Positions 32,651-41,256 of a stretch of 64,000 bases of DNA are shown here, piece by piece. The stretch spans positions 124,001 through 188,000 of the forward strand of contig JAUHVL010000003.1 in the NCBI GenBank assembly GCA_030425045.1. The letters run 5' to 3'. Under the pieces are notes generated by a model. The model did no database searches, was not told the DNA's origin, and saw only the letters and a list, made by a program, of their open reading frames with translations. Within the stretch, counting starts at the first letter, position 1. Each line of letters starts with the position of its first letter. A program made the position numbers and the translations under genes. Origin of the DNA: a bacterium (GTDB lineage Bacteria; Bdellovibrionota; Bacteriovoracia; Bacteriovoracales; Bacteriovoracaceae).

Positions 32651-33409
32651 ATGAAGTTTTTCAAAAACTTACTTCAATTTCTTAGCAAAGAAGAATTAGA
32701 GCAACAAAAAGAGTATCGCCGAAGTGAACGTTATGATGTTTCCTCTAAACTTCCTCTAAAAGCATATCTCATCAAAGAAGAAAAGAAAGTCTCTGTTTCA
32801 TTACTCGACGTTTCGTTGTATGGAATTGGTTGCGAAGAAACGAGCGAACTTGAAATTGCTGCTGATGATATGATTAAGTTAAGTATAGAACTTGATGATG
32901 TGGCCATTATGTTAATGAGTCGAGTGGTTTATAAAGCAAATGGACGCCTTGGAATGGATGTCTTCACTGAGCTTGAAAGTAATTATGATGGATACCTTCA
33001 AATCTTAACTCCCATAAGTGTGGGAGCAACTCTTAAAGAATACGATGTTAATAAAATTAACCAAAGTGATGAAGGTTATACTAAACACATTTTTTTTGGT
33101 GCGCAAAACTCATCCCTAACTCTCTGGACAACAAAAGGAAAACTTCAAAATACTGATGACATCAAAATGTATGAATTTAATATGGATAACTTTATCATGC
33201 GGATAGAGAATCATAAGTTTACTTATACCTTTCTTGATAACTCACGAGTATTCAGTCTTAAGAAACACCATAAGTCAGAAGTCTTCAAAGAAGAAGTTGA
33301 TGTCGACCTCGAAACAGAGTCAAAAAAGCTTTTTTCAATGATTATTCTAAGTGCGAAGGATAATTTGCCTGGTAGCTTGAAAGAGTATTTGCTTCAAACC
33401 ATTCGTTAA
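32651..33409 (+). CDS. PilZ-domain protein
   Basis: This 252-residue protein has a PilZ domain in residues 17-110. The RRSER motif (RxxxR) is followed by DVSLYG (D/NxSxxG), the two elements that bind c-di-GMP, and by a terminal GRLGMDVF strand. Residues 115-252 are unassigned and mixed alpha/beta. It is a likely c-di-GMP receptor in motility, adhesion or host-entry control. The convergent pfkA gene ends one base away, and an imperfect hairpin spans both stop codons. Confidence 0.82.
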   Translation: MKFFKNLLQFLSKEELEQQKEYRRSERYDVSSKLPLKAYLIKEEKKVSVSLLDVSLYGIGCEETSELEIAADDMIKLSIELDDVAIMLMSRVVYKANGRLGMDVFTELESNYDGYLQILTPISVGATLKEYDVNKINQSDEGYTKHIFFGAQNSSLTLWTTKGKLQNTDDIKMYEFNMDNFIMRIENHKFTYTFLDNSRVFSLKKHHKSEVFKEEVDVDLETESKKLFSMIILSAKDNLPGSLKEYLLQTIR

Positions 33410-33410
33410 G

Positions 33411-34379
33411 CTAGATAGATAAAGCTTTAACGAGATCGATATAATGTGGAAGGTATTCACCCTTATTTTTCAAACAATCACTAAGAGGTCTTGTAGTTAC
33501 GACACCTTCATTGAAAACGGTGGCCAGGGGATAGTTACCCTCAATGAGTGAGAGGACTGATTGGTAACCCATACTTGATGCTAAAAAGCGATCGATGGCC
33601 GAGGGGCTGCCGCCTCTTTGGACGTGACCGAGAATGCATAGTCTAGAGTCGAGGCCATATTTTTTAGAGAGTGTGGATTGTAATTCATAACTTCTTCCCG
33701 AAATTTTTCCTTCAGCACAAATAATAATGGATGAATTTTTTCCTCTCGCAACACCTCTTTTAATATCTCCAACGATTTGTTCATAGTCGACTTCATCTGC
33801 TGGAAAGACAATATTTTCGGCACCAGTACAGATACCAACGTGCATAGCAATTGCTGAGGAGTTTCTTCCCATAACTTCGATGATAAATGTTCTTTCGTGG
33901 GAGGAGGCGGTATCTCTAATTTTATCGACTGCCTCAACCGCAGTCTGAACAGCGGTATCAAAGCCGATGGTATAGTCGGTATTATCGATATCGTTATCAA
34001 TCGTTCCCGGTACACCAATAACAGGAATTTTGTGCTCTTCCCATAAGGCCCAAGCACCATTAAACGATCCATCTCCACCAATGACAACGAGACCATCAAT
34101 GGAATGTTTCTTTAGTATGTCGGCAGCTTTTTTTCTTCCTGCTTTTTCTTTAAATTCTGGACAGCGACTACTTTGAAGAATCGTTCCGCCTTGCTGGAGA
34201 ATATTACCAACACTAGAAATTTCCATCGGCCAAAAATTTTCTTCGAGGAGGCCTGCGTATCCGCGGCGAATACCAATAGGCTCAAGATTTTTTCCAATAG
34301 CGGTTCTTACGATGGCCCTTACAGCACAATTCATACCTGGGCTATCACCACCTGAACAAAGTAATGCAATTTTTTTCAT
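33411..34379 (-). CDS. pfkA: ATP-dependent 6-phosphofructokinase
   Basis: This 322-residue glycolytic enzyme makes fructose 1,6-bisphosphate. Visible are CSGGDSPGMN at the N-terminus (ATP phosphates), GIRRGYAGL, the VVIGGDGSFNGAW signature near residue 100, GVPGTIDNDIDNTDYTIGFDTA with the catalytic Asp, and GHVQRGGSPSAIDR. The Gly of the GGDGS motif (not Asp) favours ATP rather than pyrophosphate as donor. Length is normal. It is transcribed away from the hybrid kinase gene. Confidence 0.95.
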   Translation of the reverse strand: MKKIALLCSGGDSPGMNCAVRAIVRTAIGKNLEPIGIRRGYAGLLEENFWPMEISSVGNILQQGGTILQSSRCPEFKEKAGRKKAADILKKHSIDGLVVIGGDGSFNGAWALWEEHKIPVIGVPGTIDNDIDNTDYTIGFDTAVQTAVEAVDKIRDTASSHERTFIIEVMGRNSSAIAMHVGICTGAENIVFPADEVDYEQIVGDIKRGVARGKNSSIIICAEGKISGRSYELQSTLSKKYGLDSRLCILGHVQRGGSPSAIDRFLASSMGYQSVLSLIEGNYPLATVFNEGVVTTRPLSDCLKNKGEYLPHYIDLVKALSI

Positions 34380-34489
34380 AAGTTCATTTTATACTAAATT
34401 AAATTTTTTTCTAAGGAAGAAATTACTTGAGTTAAATTGTGGGTATTAGATTTTGTATAATATTTGTATAAATTTACTGTGGACTTAGG

Positions 34490-36403
34490 ATGAGTGATTA
34501 TAAAAATTTAACCACTGAACAAATTGAAGTTTTATGGAAAGTTTTTCATGAAAGTTTAGATATCGTTTTAGTTAAAAATTTTGATGGCAACTTTGTATAC
34601 TGTAACAAAGCCGTCGCTAAACTTTACAACACAACACCTGAAGAAATGGTTGGAAAAGATGACGCTTTCTTTACGGGAAATAGAGAACAATCAGATTTTT
34701 TTAGAGATAATGTTCGTGAGATCATGAAGCAAGGAGAAACTGAAGTTGTCTACGAAGATAGCACGAATGCTGAAACGGGTGAAGTTCGCAATTTTAAGTC
34801 AATAAAGATTCCTTATAAAAACGAAAAAGGCGAAGATAATATTATTGTCATCGCTCAAGATATTACTCAAGAGAGAGCGAAAGAAAGAGAGATTAATTTT
34901 ATTTTAAGCACTTTAAATGTTGGGACCTGGCGCTGGAACATTGTTGATAATGAACTAAGTTGGAATGATACGAATTATAATGTTTTTGGTATTAATAAAG
35001 AGGATTTTTCAGGTGCCTATGAAGCGTGGGAAAATTCACTTGATCCCGATGATAAAGAGCAAGCATTGATTGATTTGAATGATGCTTTAGAAGGAAAGCG
35101 TGATTTTAGTACAACGTTTGGAATCATAACTCCGAAAGGTGAGCGTCGATATATTGGAGGAAAGGGAGAGGTTTTTAGAGATAAAGATGGAAGCCCTCTT
35201 AAAATGATCGGAATAAATTGGGATAGAACAGAAGAGTACTTGGCAGAGAAAAGATATGAGGAACAAAAAAGAATAACACAACATCAAAATAGGCTTGCCT
35301 CAATAGGTGAACTTGCAGCAGGAGTTGGTCATGAAGTGAATAACCCACTGGCGATTGCTGATGGAATGTTAAATAGACTTTGGAAAACTTATCAAAAAGA
35401 TCCTCATAATAGTGAGAAAATTGAAGAACTTTATAGCAAAACAAATATCGCCTTAAAACGTATCGCTGAAATTGTTAAAGGCTTGAAAACCTTTTCAAGA
35501 GCAGATGATAGTAACTTTAGACATTTTAATCCTGTTTTTCCTATTGAAGAGACATTAGGTCTTGTAAAAGAGATTTATGGTAAAGAAGATATAATTATTG
35601 ACTATAAAAACTCACTATCTCAAGAAACTATGATTTATGGAGCAATTGGTTCTTTTCAGCAGATTCTTATGAATCTGTTATCAAATGCAAAAGATGCTCT
35701 GAGTGTTGAAAAAAATAAGCGAATCTCAATTGAAGTTGCAACAATTGATAATACTTTTAGATTAAACTTTTCAGATAATGGTCCAGGGATGGATAAGCCT
35801 ACTCTTGATAGAATCTTTGAGCCTTTTTATACAACAAAGGACGTCTCTAAAGGAACAGGTATAGGGCTTTCTCTCGTAAGAAATTTTATCGAGGACTTTG
35901 GTGGTAAAATTAATATTAACTCTGAGGTTGGCAAAGGAACAACATTTGTCGTCGATATCCCAATAGCGAAGTTTTCTCAAAAAGAAGAGATGATAGAGAC
36001 GACTCTAGATAACAAAACGGAAAATGTATTTGAAAATAAAGTTAATGCAATAATTGTAGATGATGAAGAATATATCGTTGAATTTATTACTGAGTATTTA
36101 AAAGAAATGGGAATAAAAAGTAATCATTTCTCTTCAGCTGTAGAAGCACTCGTTTTTTATCGAAGTAATAAAGAGAACATAGATTTAGTTATCTCTGATA
36201 TCAAAATGCCTGTTATGGATGGGCTAGAGTTCTATGATAATTTGAAAAATAAGGAACAATACCAAAGGGGTTTCGTCTTTATAACTGGAGGTATCAATAA
36301 TATCGATATTCATGAAAGATATAAAGATGAGAAAAATGTATCGATACTGGAAAAGCCATTCAACTATAATGACTTATTGTTAATGATTAAAAAGCATCTC
36401 TAA
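34490..36403 (+). CDS. hybrid PAS sensor histidine kinase with receiver domain
   Basis: This 637-residue soluble kinase has two PAS domains (about 10-125 and 135-250) and a HisKA domain with His281 in GVGHEVNNP. The HATPase follows, with NLLSNAKDAL (N box), FSDNGPGMD (G1), FEPFYTTK and GTGIGLSLV. A C-terminal receiver domain (about 525-637) has AIIVDDEE, the phospho-Asp in VISDIKMPVMDG and the Lys in ILEKPF. There is no membrane segment, so it senses a cytoplasmic signal. No partner gene is adjacent. A TATAAT at 34456-34461 may be its -10. Its stop shares four bases (CTAA) with the convergent gpmI stop. Confidence 0.93.
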   Translation: MSDYKNLTTEQIEVLWKVFHESLDIVLVKNFDGNFVYCNKAVAKLYNTTPEEMVGKDDAFFTGNREQSDFFRDNVREIMKQGETEVVYEDSTNAETGEVRNFKSIKIPYKNEKGEDNIIVIAQDITQERAKEREINFILSTLNVGTWRWNIVDNELSWNDTNYNVFGINKEDFSGAYEAWENSLDPDDKEQALIDLNDALEGKRDFSTTFGIITPKGERRYIGGKGEVFRDKDGSPLKMIGINWDRTEEYLAEKRYEEQKRITQHQNRLASIGELAAGVGHEVNNPLAIADGMLNRLWKTYQKDPHNSEKIEELYSKTNIALKRIAEIVKGLKTFSRADDSNFRHFNPVFPIEETLGLVKEIYGKEDIIIDYKNSLSQETMIYGAIGSFQQILMNLLSNAKDALSVEKNKRISIEVATIDNTFRLNFSDNGPGMDKPTLDRIFEPFYTTKDVSKGTGIGLSLVRNFIEDFGGKININSEVGKGTTFVVDIPIAKFSQKEEMIETTLDNKTENVFENKVNAIIVDDEEYIVEFITEYLKEMGIKSNHFSSAVEALVFYRSNKENIDLVISDIKMPVMDGLEFYDNLKNKEQYQRGFVFITGGINNIDIHERYKDEKNVSILEKPFNYNDLLLMIKKHL

Positions 36404-37941
36404 TTAAAAATCTGTTTACCGGTAAAGCTATTAGATTTTGGTAAATCCATCATATAAACAAGAGTGGGAATGACATCCTTGAGTGCCCTTTCTTCATCAG
36501 ACAAGTTTAGTTCGAGTTTTTGTCCTTCAAGTTTGGGATGAATAATTGAAAAGGGAACGGGGGCATTTGTATGAGATGTGTGGGGTTCTCCATTTTCATA
36601 AACCATGCGGTCACTATTTCCATGGTCAGCAGTAATGACAAGGGCAATGTCATTATCAAGACACTTTTTTGCAAGCTCACCAACGGTGTGATCGAGGGTT
36701 TCGATTGCTTTAACTGCGGCATCGTAGTTACCTGTATGTCCAACCATATCGCTATTGGCATAATTGACGAGGTAAAATGAATACTTTTCATCATCTAATG
36801 CCGCGAGAAGCTTCTCCGTGACTTGTGGGGCTGACATCTCTGGCTTTTGATCATAAGTGGCCACTTCTTTTGGGGAGGGGATGAGTGTTTGAGTCTCGTT
36901 TTCAAAAGGCTCTTTTCTTCCTCCATTAAAAAAGAAAGTAATGTGAGCATATTTTTCTGTTTCAGCAATTTTAAACTGATGAAGTCCAAGCTTTGAAAGA
37001 TACTCACTAAAGCAGCCTTCAATTTTTTCTTTATCAAAAAGAATAGGTAGCGTTAATTCATCTGGAACATAAGGAGTCATGCATAAAAAGAAATGAGGAG
37101 TCCAAGCTCTTTCAAATTGATTAAACTCGGGGTCGTTCATGGCGAGTGATATCTGTATCGCTCTATCAGGCCTAAAATTAATAAAGAAAACACTATCATC
37201 ATTAGACATTTTATATGTTTCGTTAAAAAGAAGAGGCTCAACAAACTCGTCCGTAATATTATTTTGATATTGCTGCTCGAGATAAATCAGAGGATCGATT
37301 TCTTTGATTACTCCTAAACCAGTAAACATATCGTAACAAGACTTTGTTTTTTCCCAGCGACGATCTCGATCCATTCCAATCGATCGGCCTTGCATGGAAG
37401 CAAAGTTGAGGCCATCAATTGTTAGTAACTTTTCTATATAAGCTTTCGCAGATTTCGGAGGAGTATCTCTTCCATCTAAAAAAGCATGAAAATAAACTTC
37501 TATTTTTTCTTTAATTAAATGCTGAGCAACTTCAATAATGTGATCTATATGAGAGTGAACACCTCCATCAGATAGGAGGCCCATAAGATGAACTCTATTG
37601 GAGCCACCTTTTGCTTTAGCTATTAACTCACAAAACTGTTCTCTTGAGTGAAGTGATCCTTCGCTAATAGCTTCGTTTATTCTGACGAAGTCCTGTCTTA
37701 CTGGGCGACCTGCACCTAGATTCATATGTCCTACTTCAGAGTTTCCACAGACTCCTTTTGGAAGACCAACGGAAATTCCTCCAGCATCGAGAGTGGTAAA
37801 AGGATACCGTTGAAAGTAGTGATCAATATTTTTAGTGTTTGCATCTTTGATGGCATTTTTTTGCTTATTATCGTTGATTCCAAAGCCATCAAGAATGACG
37901 AGACAGGTTCTTTTGGTGAGGTTTTTAATTGAATTTTTCAT
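36400..37941 (-). CDS. gpmI: 2,3-bisphosphoglycerate-independent phosphoglycerate mutase
   Basis: This 513-residue Mn-dependent enzyme interconverts 3- and 2-phosphoglycerate. Landmarks are VILDGFGIN at the start, GNSEVGHMNLGAGR with the catalytic Ser, the HAFLDGRDTPP loop, GRSIGMDRDRRWEK, FFINFRPDRAIQIS, THITFFFNGGRKEPF-like (here AHITFFFNGGRKEPF), NYANSDMVGHTGN and LVITADHGNSD. All metal ligands seem present. With pfkA it gives glycolysis genes on both sides of the hybrid kinase; no regulatory link is shown. Confidence 0.95.
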   Translation of the reverse strand: MKNSIKNLTKRTCLVILDGFGINDNKQKNAIKDANTKNIDHYFQRYPFTTLDAGGISVGLPKGVCGNSEVGHMNLGAGRPVRQDFVRINEAISEGSLHSREQFCELIAKAKGGSNRVHLMGLLSDGGVHSHIDHIIEVAQHLIKEKIEVYFHAFLDGRDTPPKSAKAYIEKLLTIDGLNFASMQGRSIGMDRDRRWEKTKSCYDMFTGLGVIKEIDPLIYLEQQYQNNITDEFVEPLLFNETYKMSNDDSVFFINFRPDRAIQISLAMNDPEFNQFERAWTPHFFLCMTPYVPDELTLPILFDKEKIEGCFSEYLSKLGLHQFKIAETEKYAHITFFFNGGRKEPFENETQTLIPSPKEVATYDQKPEMSAPQVTEKLLAALDDEKYSFYLVNYANSDMVGHTGNYDAAVKAIETLDHTVGELAKKCLDNDIALVITADHGNSDRMVYENGEPHTSHTNAPVPFSIIHPKLEGQKLELNLSDEERALKDVIPTLVYMMDLPKSNSFTGKQIFN

Positions 37942-37958
37942 GTCTTATTCATAACATT

Positions 37959-39584
37959 TCAGAAGTTGTAAGTACATCCTGCACCAATTTCTAGCAGCGT
38001 AATATCTTCATTATTGCTGTATGACTTATTGCCTTGTCTGAAATAGAGGTCGAAGTAGAAATTATTGAGAAACTGCATTTCTCTTTGTGCCGCGAAAGAT
38101 ATTTCGTATTGAAAAAAGTCTAGTGCATTTAGGCTATTTACATTACGTTTGAAATCAAGTGCTGAGAAAAGTGTCCAATATTCTGTCACTGTGCTTGGGT
38201 TCGATAGTGATGCTGAGAATATACTACTTGTCGGCAGGTTTAATATTTCTGCTTCTCGAATAAATTCGAAAGAGTAAGTTGGGGACCACCATCTTGATCG
38301 ATTATGTCTTTGATAACTCCATGAGAGTCCAAGCGCTGCCTTTCTTTCTGTTGACTCCTTGATAAAGGAGTAGATTCCTCCCCATGTCATCGCACCAGAT
38401 CTGAGAGTGTAAGTATACTCAGGTCTAAAGGTGTGAGAGTCATCATTTCTTTCAAGTGGAGTTTCTTTAGCGGGCTTACTCCATAAAGTATTATAGTTAT
38501 AGGTAATTTTATATAACGATTGGTTATGGGTGAACTTTTTAAAATCAATGCCTGCGGATAAATATCTTCTGTCTGCTCTTTTAGCAGAGTCTTGAGCAGA
38601 GTTTTCTGCGGATAGATTTAAGTTGGCGAGGATTGACCAACGATTTTTAAGTTTCTTATTCAGAAAACTTTGAAGATTAAAAGTATTTAAAATTCCTTTA
38701 TCGACGCCATACTCGTTTTTAAAAGCATCAGATTGAACATTTTCTCTTTGAGAGTCGGTAAGCTCATGGAGGTTATATTTCTGTGAGATGAGGTAACTTA
38801 AGGTAGTACTAAAATAGTCTTTTTCTAGAGAGTCAAAATAATATTTGGCATAATCTCGAGAAGATGCTGTGGTTCCTTGATTCTGATAAATTCCTCTTAA
38901 ATATATCTGTGACGAATCTTGTTTGTGATAATAAAAAAGTGATTCGGCTAAAATAACATCGATTTCATCTTTTAGTTTTCGAGCATCGTCTCTACCCGAG
39001 GGAATCTCTTTTGCTTTTATAAAAATTTTATAAGCTTCTTCTTCATTTCTTTCACGCATTTTGAGCTTTCCTAGCATGAAAGTACAATAAAAAGTTTGGT
39101 AGTTGAATTCTCTTGTAATTTTATAATATTTTTCCGCTTTGTGATGAAACCTCTTTTTATGAACATCTGAAAAAGATTTTTCTTTTAAAAGCTTGTAGTA
39201 AAAGTCTGCTAAGTTTAAATAAAGTTGAGTCACTTCGTCCTCAGGAAACGTTACTTTACGGATAGCATTTTTTATTTGAGAGTTATCCTTCAAGTCTAAA
39301 AGCTCTTTCGTATGAAGTCTCCCAATGACTTGATGGTAAGCACGAAAGGCTTTAGAAAATTCTTTTTCAGTGAAGAGGTAGTTCCCCCAGTGAATAAGAC
39401 TATCGATATGAGGTATCGTATCAGCGATGTTGAGTTTAATAAGTTTTTTATAGGTATAAGAATCTTCGTTCTCAAGAGCGAGTTTTGCTTTTGCTAATCG
39501 AAACTTTTGAAGGTTTGCAAGATTTGCAAAAATAATACTTGGGTAAAGTAGTAAACTAAAGGCCATAAGTCCAATGATTCTCAT
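37959..39584 (-). CDS. exported protein with TPR-like helices and a C-terminal outer-membrane barrel
   Basis: This 541-residue protein has a signal peptide (MRIIGLMAFSLLLYPSIIFA). Residues 25-230 are helical repeats (SLIHWGNYLFTEKEFSKAFRAYHQVIG, ADFYYKLLKEKSFSDVHKKRFHHKAEKYY, LGKLKMRERNEEEAYKIFIKAK) like TPRs. From about residue 300, amphipathic strands with aromatic ends begin (WSILANLNLSAEN, RYLSAGIDFKKF, HTFRPEYTYTLRSG, YTYSFEFIREAE-like). They end in the final EIGAGCTYNF, as in outer-membrane barrels. A periplasmic scaffold attached to a barrel is the likely arrangement. It is 18 bases from gpmI. The family is not recognised. Confidence 0.65.
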   Translation of the reverse strand: MRIIGLMAFSLLLYPSIIFANLANLQKFRLAKAKLALENEDSYTYKKLIKLNIADTIPHIDSLIHWGNYLFTEKEFSKAFRAYHQVIGRLHTKELLDLKDNSQIKNAIRKVTFPEDEVTQLYLNLADFYYKLLKEKSFSDVHKKRFHHKAEKYYKITREFNYQTFYCTFMLGKLKMRERNEEEAYKIFIKAKEIPSGRDDARKLKDEIDVILAESLFYYHKQDSSQIYLRGIYQNQGTTASSRDYAKYYFDSLEKDYFSTTLSYLISQKYNLHELTDSQRENVQSDAFKNEYGVDKGILNTFNLQSFLNKKLKNRWSILANLNLSAENSAQDSAKRADRRYLSAGIDFKKFTHNQSLYKITYNYNTLWSKPAKETPLERNDDSHTFRPEYTYTLRSGAMTWGGIYSFIKESTERKAALGLSWSYQRHNRSRWWSPTYSFEFIREAEILNLPTSSIFSASLSNPSTVTEYWTLFSALDFKRNVNSLNALDFFQYEISFAAQREMQFLNNFYFDLYFRQGNKSYSNNEDITLLEIGAGCTYNF

Positions 39585-39696
39585 ATGTTCTATTGTATAT
39601 CGAATTCAAAAATCTGCGATGGTGGTAAGGATTTCTCATTTCATCTTAATCATGACGATTCCTATAAACACAATGTAAAAATCCGTAAAGATAAGT

Positions 39697-41223
39697 ATGA
39701 AAATGAGATTCATTTTTATATTACTCTTTTCAACCTTTTGCCAAACAGCTGTCTTTGGTTACGGTATTTTTGATCTCAAGGGAAGGGCCATTGCTAGAGA
39801 ATACGATGGGAATGCTTTTAGATTGAAAAGTGGACAAGATTTATCAGATGAACAAATTGTTTTCACAGGGCCAAAGTCAACGCTAAGTATTTATATTTCA
39901 AAAAATTCTTATCTCAATTTGGGACGAAACTCAGTGATGAAGTTTTCTAAAGAAAAAGAGAAGTTGGTCATTCATTTGTTCAGAGGACAGATCAGAGTTT
40001 ATCACTCAGAGAAAGATCAGAATATTAAGTTTGTTACTCCCGTCAAAGATATGGAATCAAAAGGTAAAGTTACTTTTGTTGCGGAAGTTTATGAGTATGA
40101 TGAATTTCCAAGTTTAGATCTCGTTATGTTGCGGGGAAGTTTTTATACAGACTTACATAGAATTAGGTCAGGGATGAGATTTGAGGCTCATTGGCAAGAT
40201 TACGAAATCTCTGAAGTCGGAGCCAGGTTTGAGAACTGGTTAGTTGCGGGAGAGAAGAGATTTATTTCTGATAACTTAAGATCTCGAAATTTTAACTTTG
40301 AAGTTGAGATTGAATGGAGAAAAGTAGTACCTGTAATCGAAGTGCCAAAAAGAGAAATCGCTTCTGTCGAAGTAGGGGAATTTGAAGAACCTGAAGTTAT
40401 TCCGATTATGGTCCATGAATCAATTCATGATTTAATTTCTATCTCTGCGGGTAAAGTTATGGAGAAAGTGAAGTGGTTCAGTGAGGAAAAAATTAAAGAT
40501 ATTGATCTAAGAGAGAAGGCCTTAAGTCTTGCTATTGAGAAAGTTGCTCTCACAGTTTTTTTCAATGTTAAAAAAATACTAGAAATGGATCTTCTTGATA
40601 AGGCCGATCAGTTTACAGAGCATTTGATTGCGGAAGATATGACTGATCTTGAAAACAACGAAATCAAAGATTCTCTCTGGGTACTCACCTCACAACATGT
40701 CGATAGTAAGGTGAGAAAAAATATTAATTTTGACGATGACATTTATAGGGATGTGAAAGGTGATATTGAAAGAGAGATTTTTTATCAAATTATAAATAAG
40801 GCAAAAGAGTGGAGTTATGGACAAGCAAAGAAAAAAGCCCAAGACTCTTATCAAGATCACATTAAAAAAAATCAGCTTACTCCTCCGGAAGGGATAGAGG
40901 AGCTGATCGAAAGAGTTGCTGAGCGTACATCAACTGATTTTTCAAATAAAGTAGCGGTGAGCATCTCAGGAAAAATTGCGAGTTATCAAGTAAACCAAGC
41001 AATGAGGCGTGCTCGAGCAATCGTGACACCTGTGGTTCAAAATAAGCTTAAAAAAATGTATCAAGTTAGAATCTATGCAGAAGTGGAGCGATTGTTAAGT
41101 GATGGTAGGGCGCGAGTTATAGCTTCTCGAAAAGAGGAAGAATTTGATACAAGAAAAATTCAATATCAAAATCAAGAATTTAAGAAAAGAAGAAGACAAA
41201 CAATTCGAAATTTTAGAAATTGA
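39697..41223 (+). CDS. exported FecR-domain protein
   Basis: This 508-residue protein has a signal peptide (MKMRFIFILLFSTFCQTAVFG). A FecR-like domain follows (residues 30-150): FRLKSGQDLSDEQIVFTGPKSTLSIYISKNSYLNLGRNSVMKF, then LVIHLFRGQIRVYHS and TFVAEVYEYDE. The remainder (about 170-508) is long, helical and highly charged, with possible coiled coil (KKKAQDSYQDHIKKN, RVIASRKEEEFDTRKIQYQNQEF) and a very basic end. The FecR domain here is not linked to a sigma factor or TonB receptor, so a structural envelope role is more likely. Convergent with katG, separated by a terminator. Confidence 0.72.
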   Translation: MKMRFIFILLFSTFCQTAVFGYGIFDLKGRAIAREYDGNAFRLKSGQDLSDEQIVFTGPKSTLSIYISKNSYLNLGRNSVMKFSKEKEKLVIHLFRGQIRVYHSEKDQNIKFVTPVKDMESKGKVTFVAEVYEYDEFPSLDLVMLRGSFYTDLHRIRSGMRFEAHWQDYEISEVGARFENWLVAGEKRFISDNLRSRNFNFEVEIEWRKVVPVIEVPKREIASVEVGEFEEPEVIPIMVHESIHDLISISAGKVMEKVKWFSEEKIKDIDLREKALSLAIEKVALTVFFNVKKILEMDLLDKADQFTEHLIAEDMTDLENNEIKDSLWVLTSQHVDSKVRKNINFDDDIYRDVKGDIEREIFYQIINKAKEWSYGQAKKKAQDSYQDHIKKNQLTPPEGIEELIERVAERTSTDFSNKVAVSISGKIASYQVNQAMRRARAIVTPVVQNKLKKMYQVRIYAEVERLLSDGRARVIASRKEEEFDTRKIQYQNQEFKKRRRQTIRNFRN

Positions 41224-41256
41224 GGTGATGTTAAAAAACATCACCCCAATATTTTT
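41224..41256 (+). terminator. intrinsic terminator between the FecR-domain gene and katG
   Basis: GGTGATGTT (41224-41232) and AACATCACC (41237-41245) form a nine-base-pair stem with a four-A loop. A T run follows at 41252-41256. It starts one base after the FecR-gene stop. The stem may also end katG from the other side, though T-richness on that side is weaker. Confidence 0.72.

Noticed and set aside
33404-33432. Bidirectional terminator between the PilZ and pfkA genes
   Set aside because: The arms (CGTTAAGCT and AGCTTTAACG) pair only with a bulge and there is no T run on either side.
33581-34099. 172-codon minus-strand frame inside pfkA
   Set aside because: It is a second frame of a clear pfkA gene on the same strand and has no recognisable protein features.
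36415-36430. Palindrome TTTACCGGTAAA at the gpmI 3' end as an operator
   Set aside because: It lies within the coding sequence for a conserved C-terminal TGKQI segment and is probably chance.
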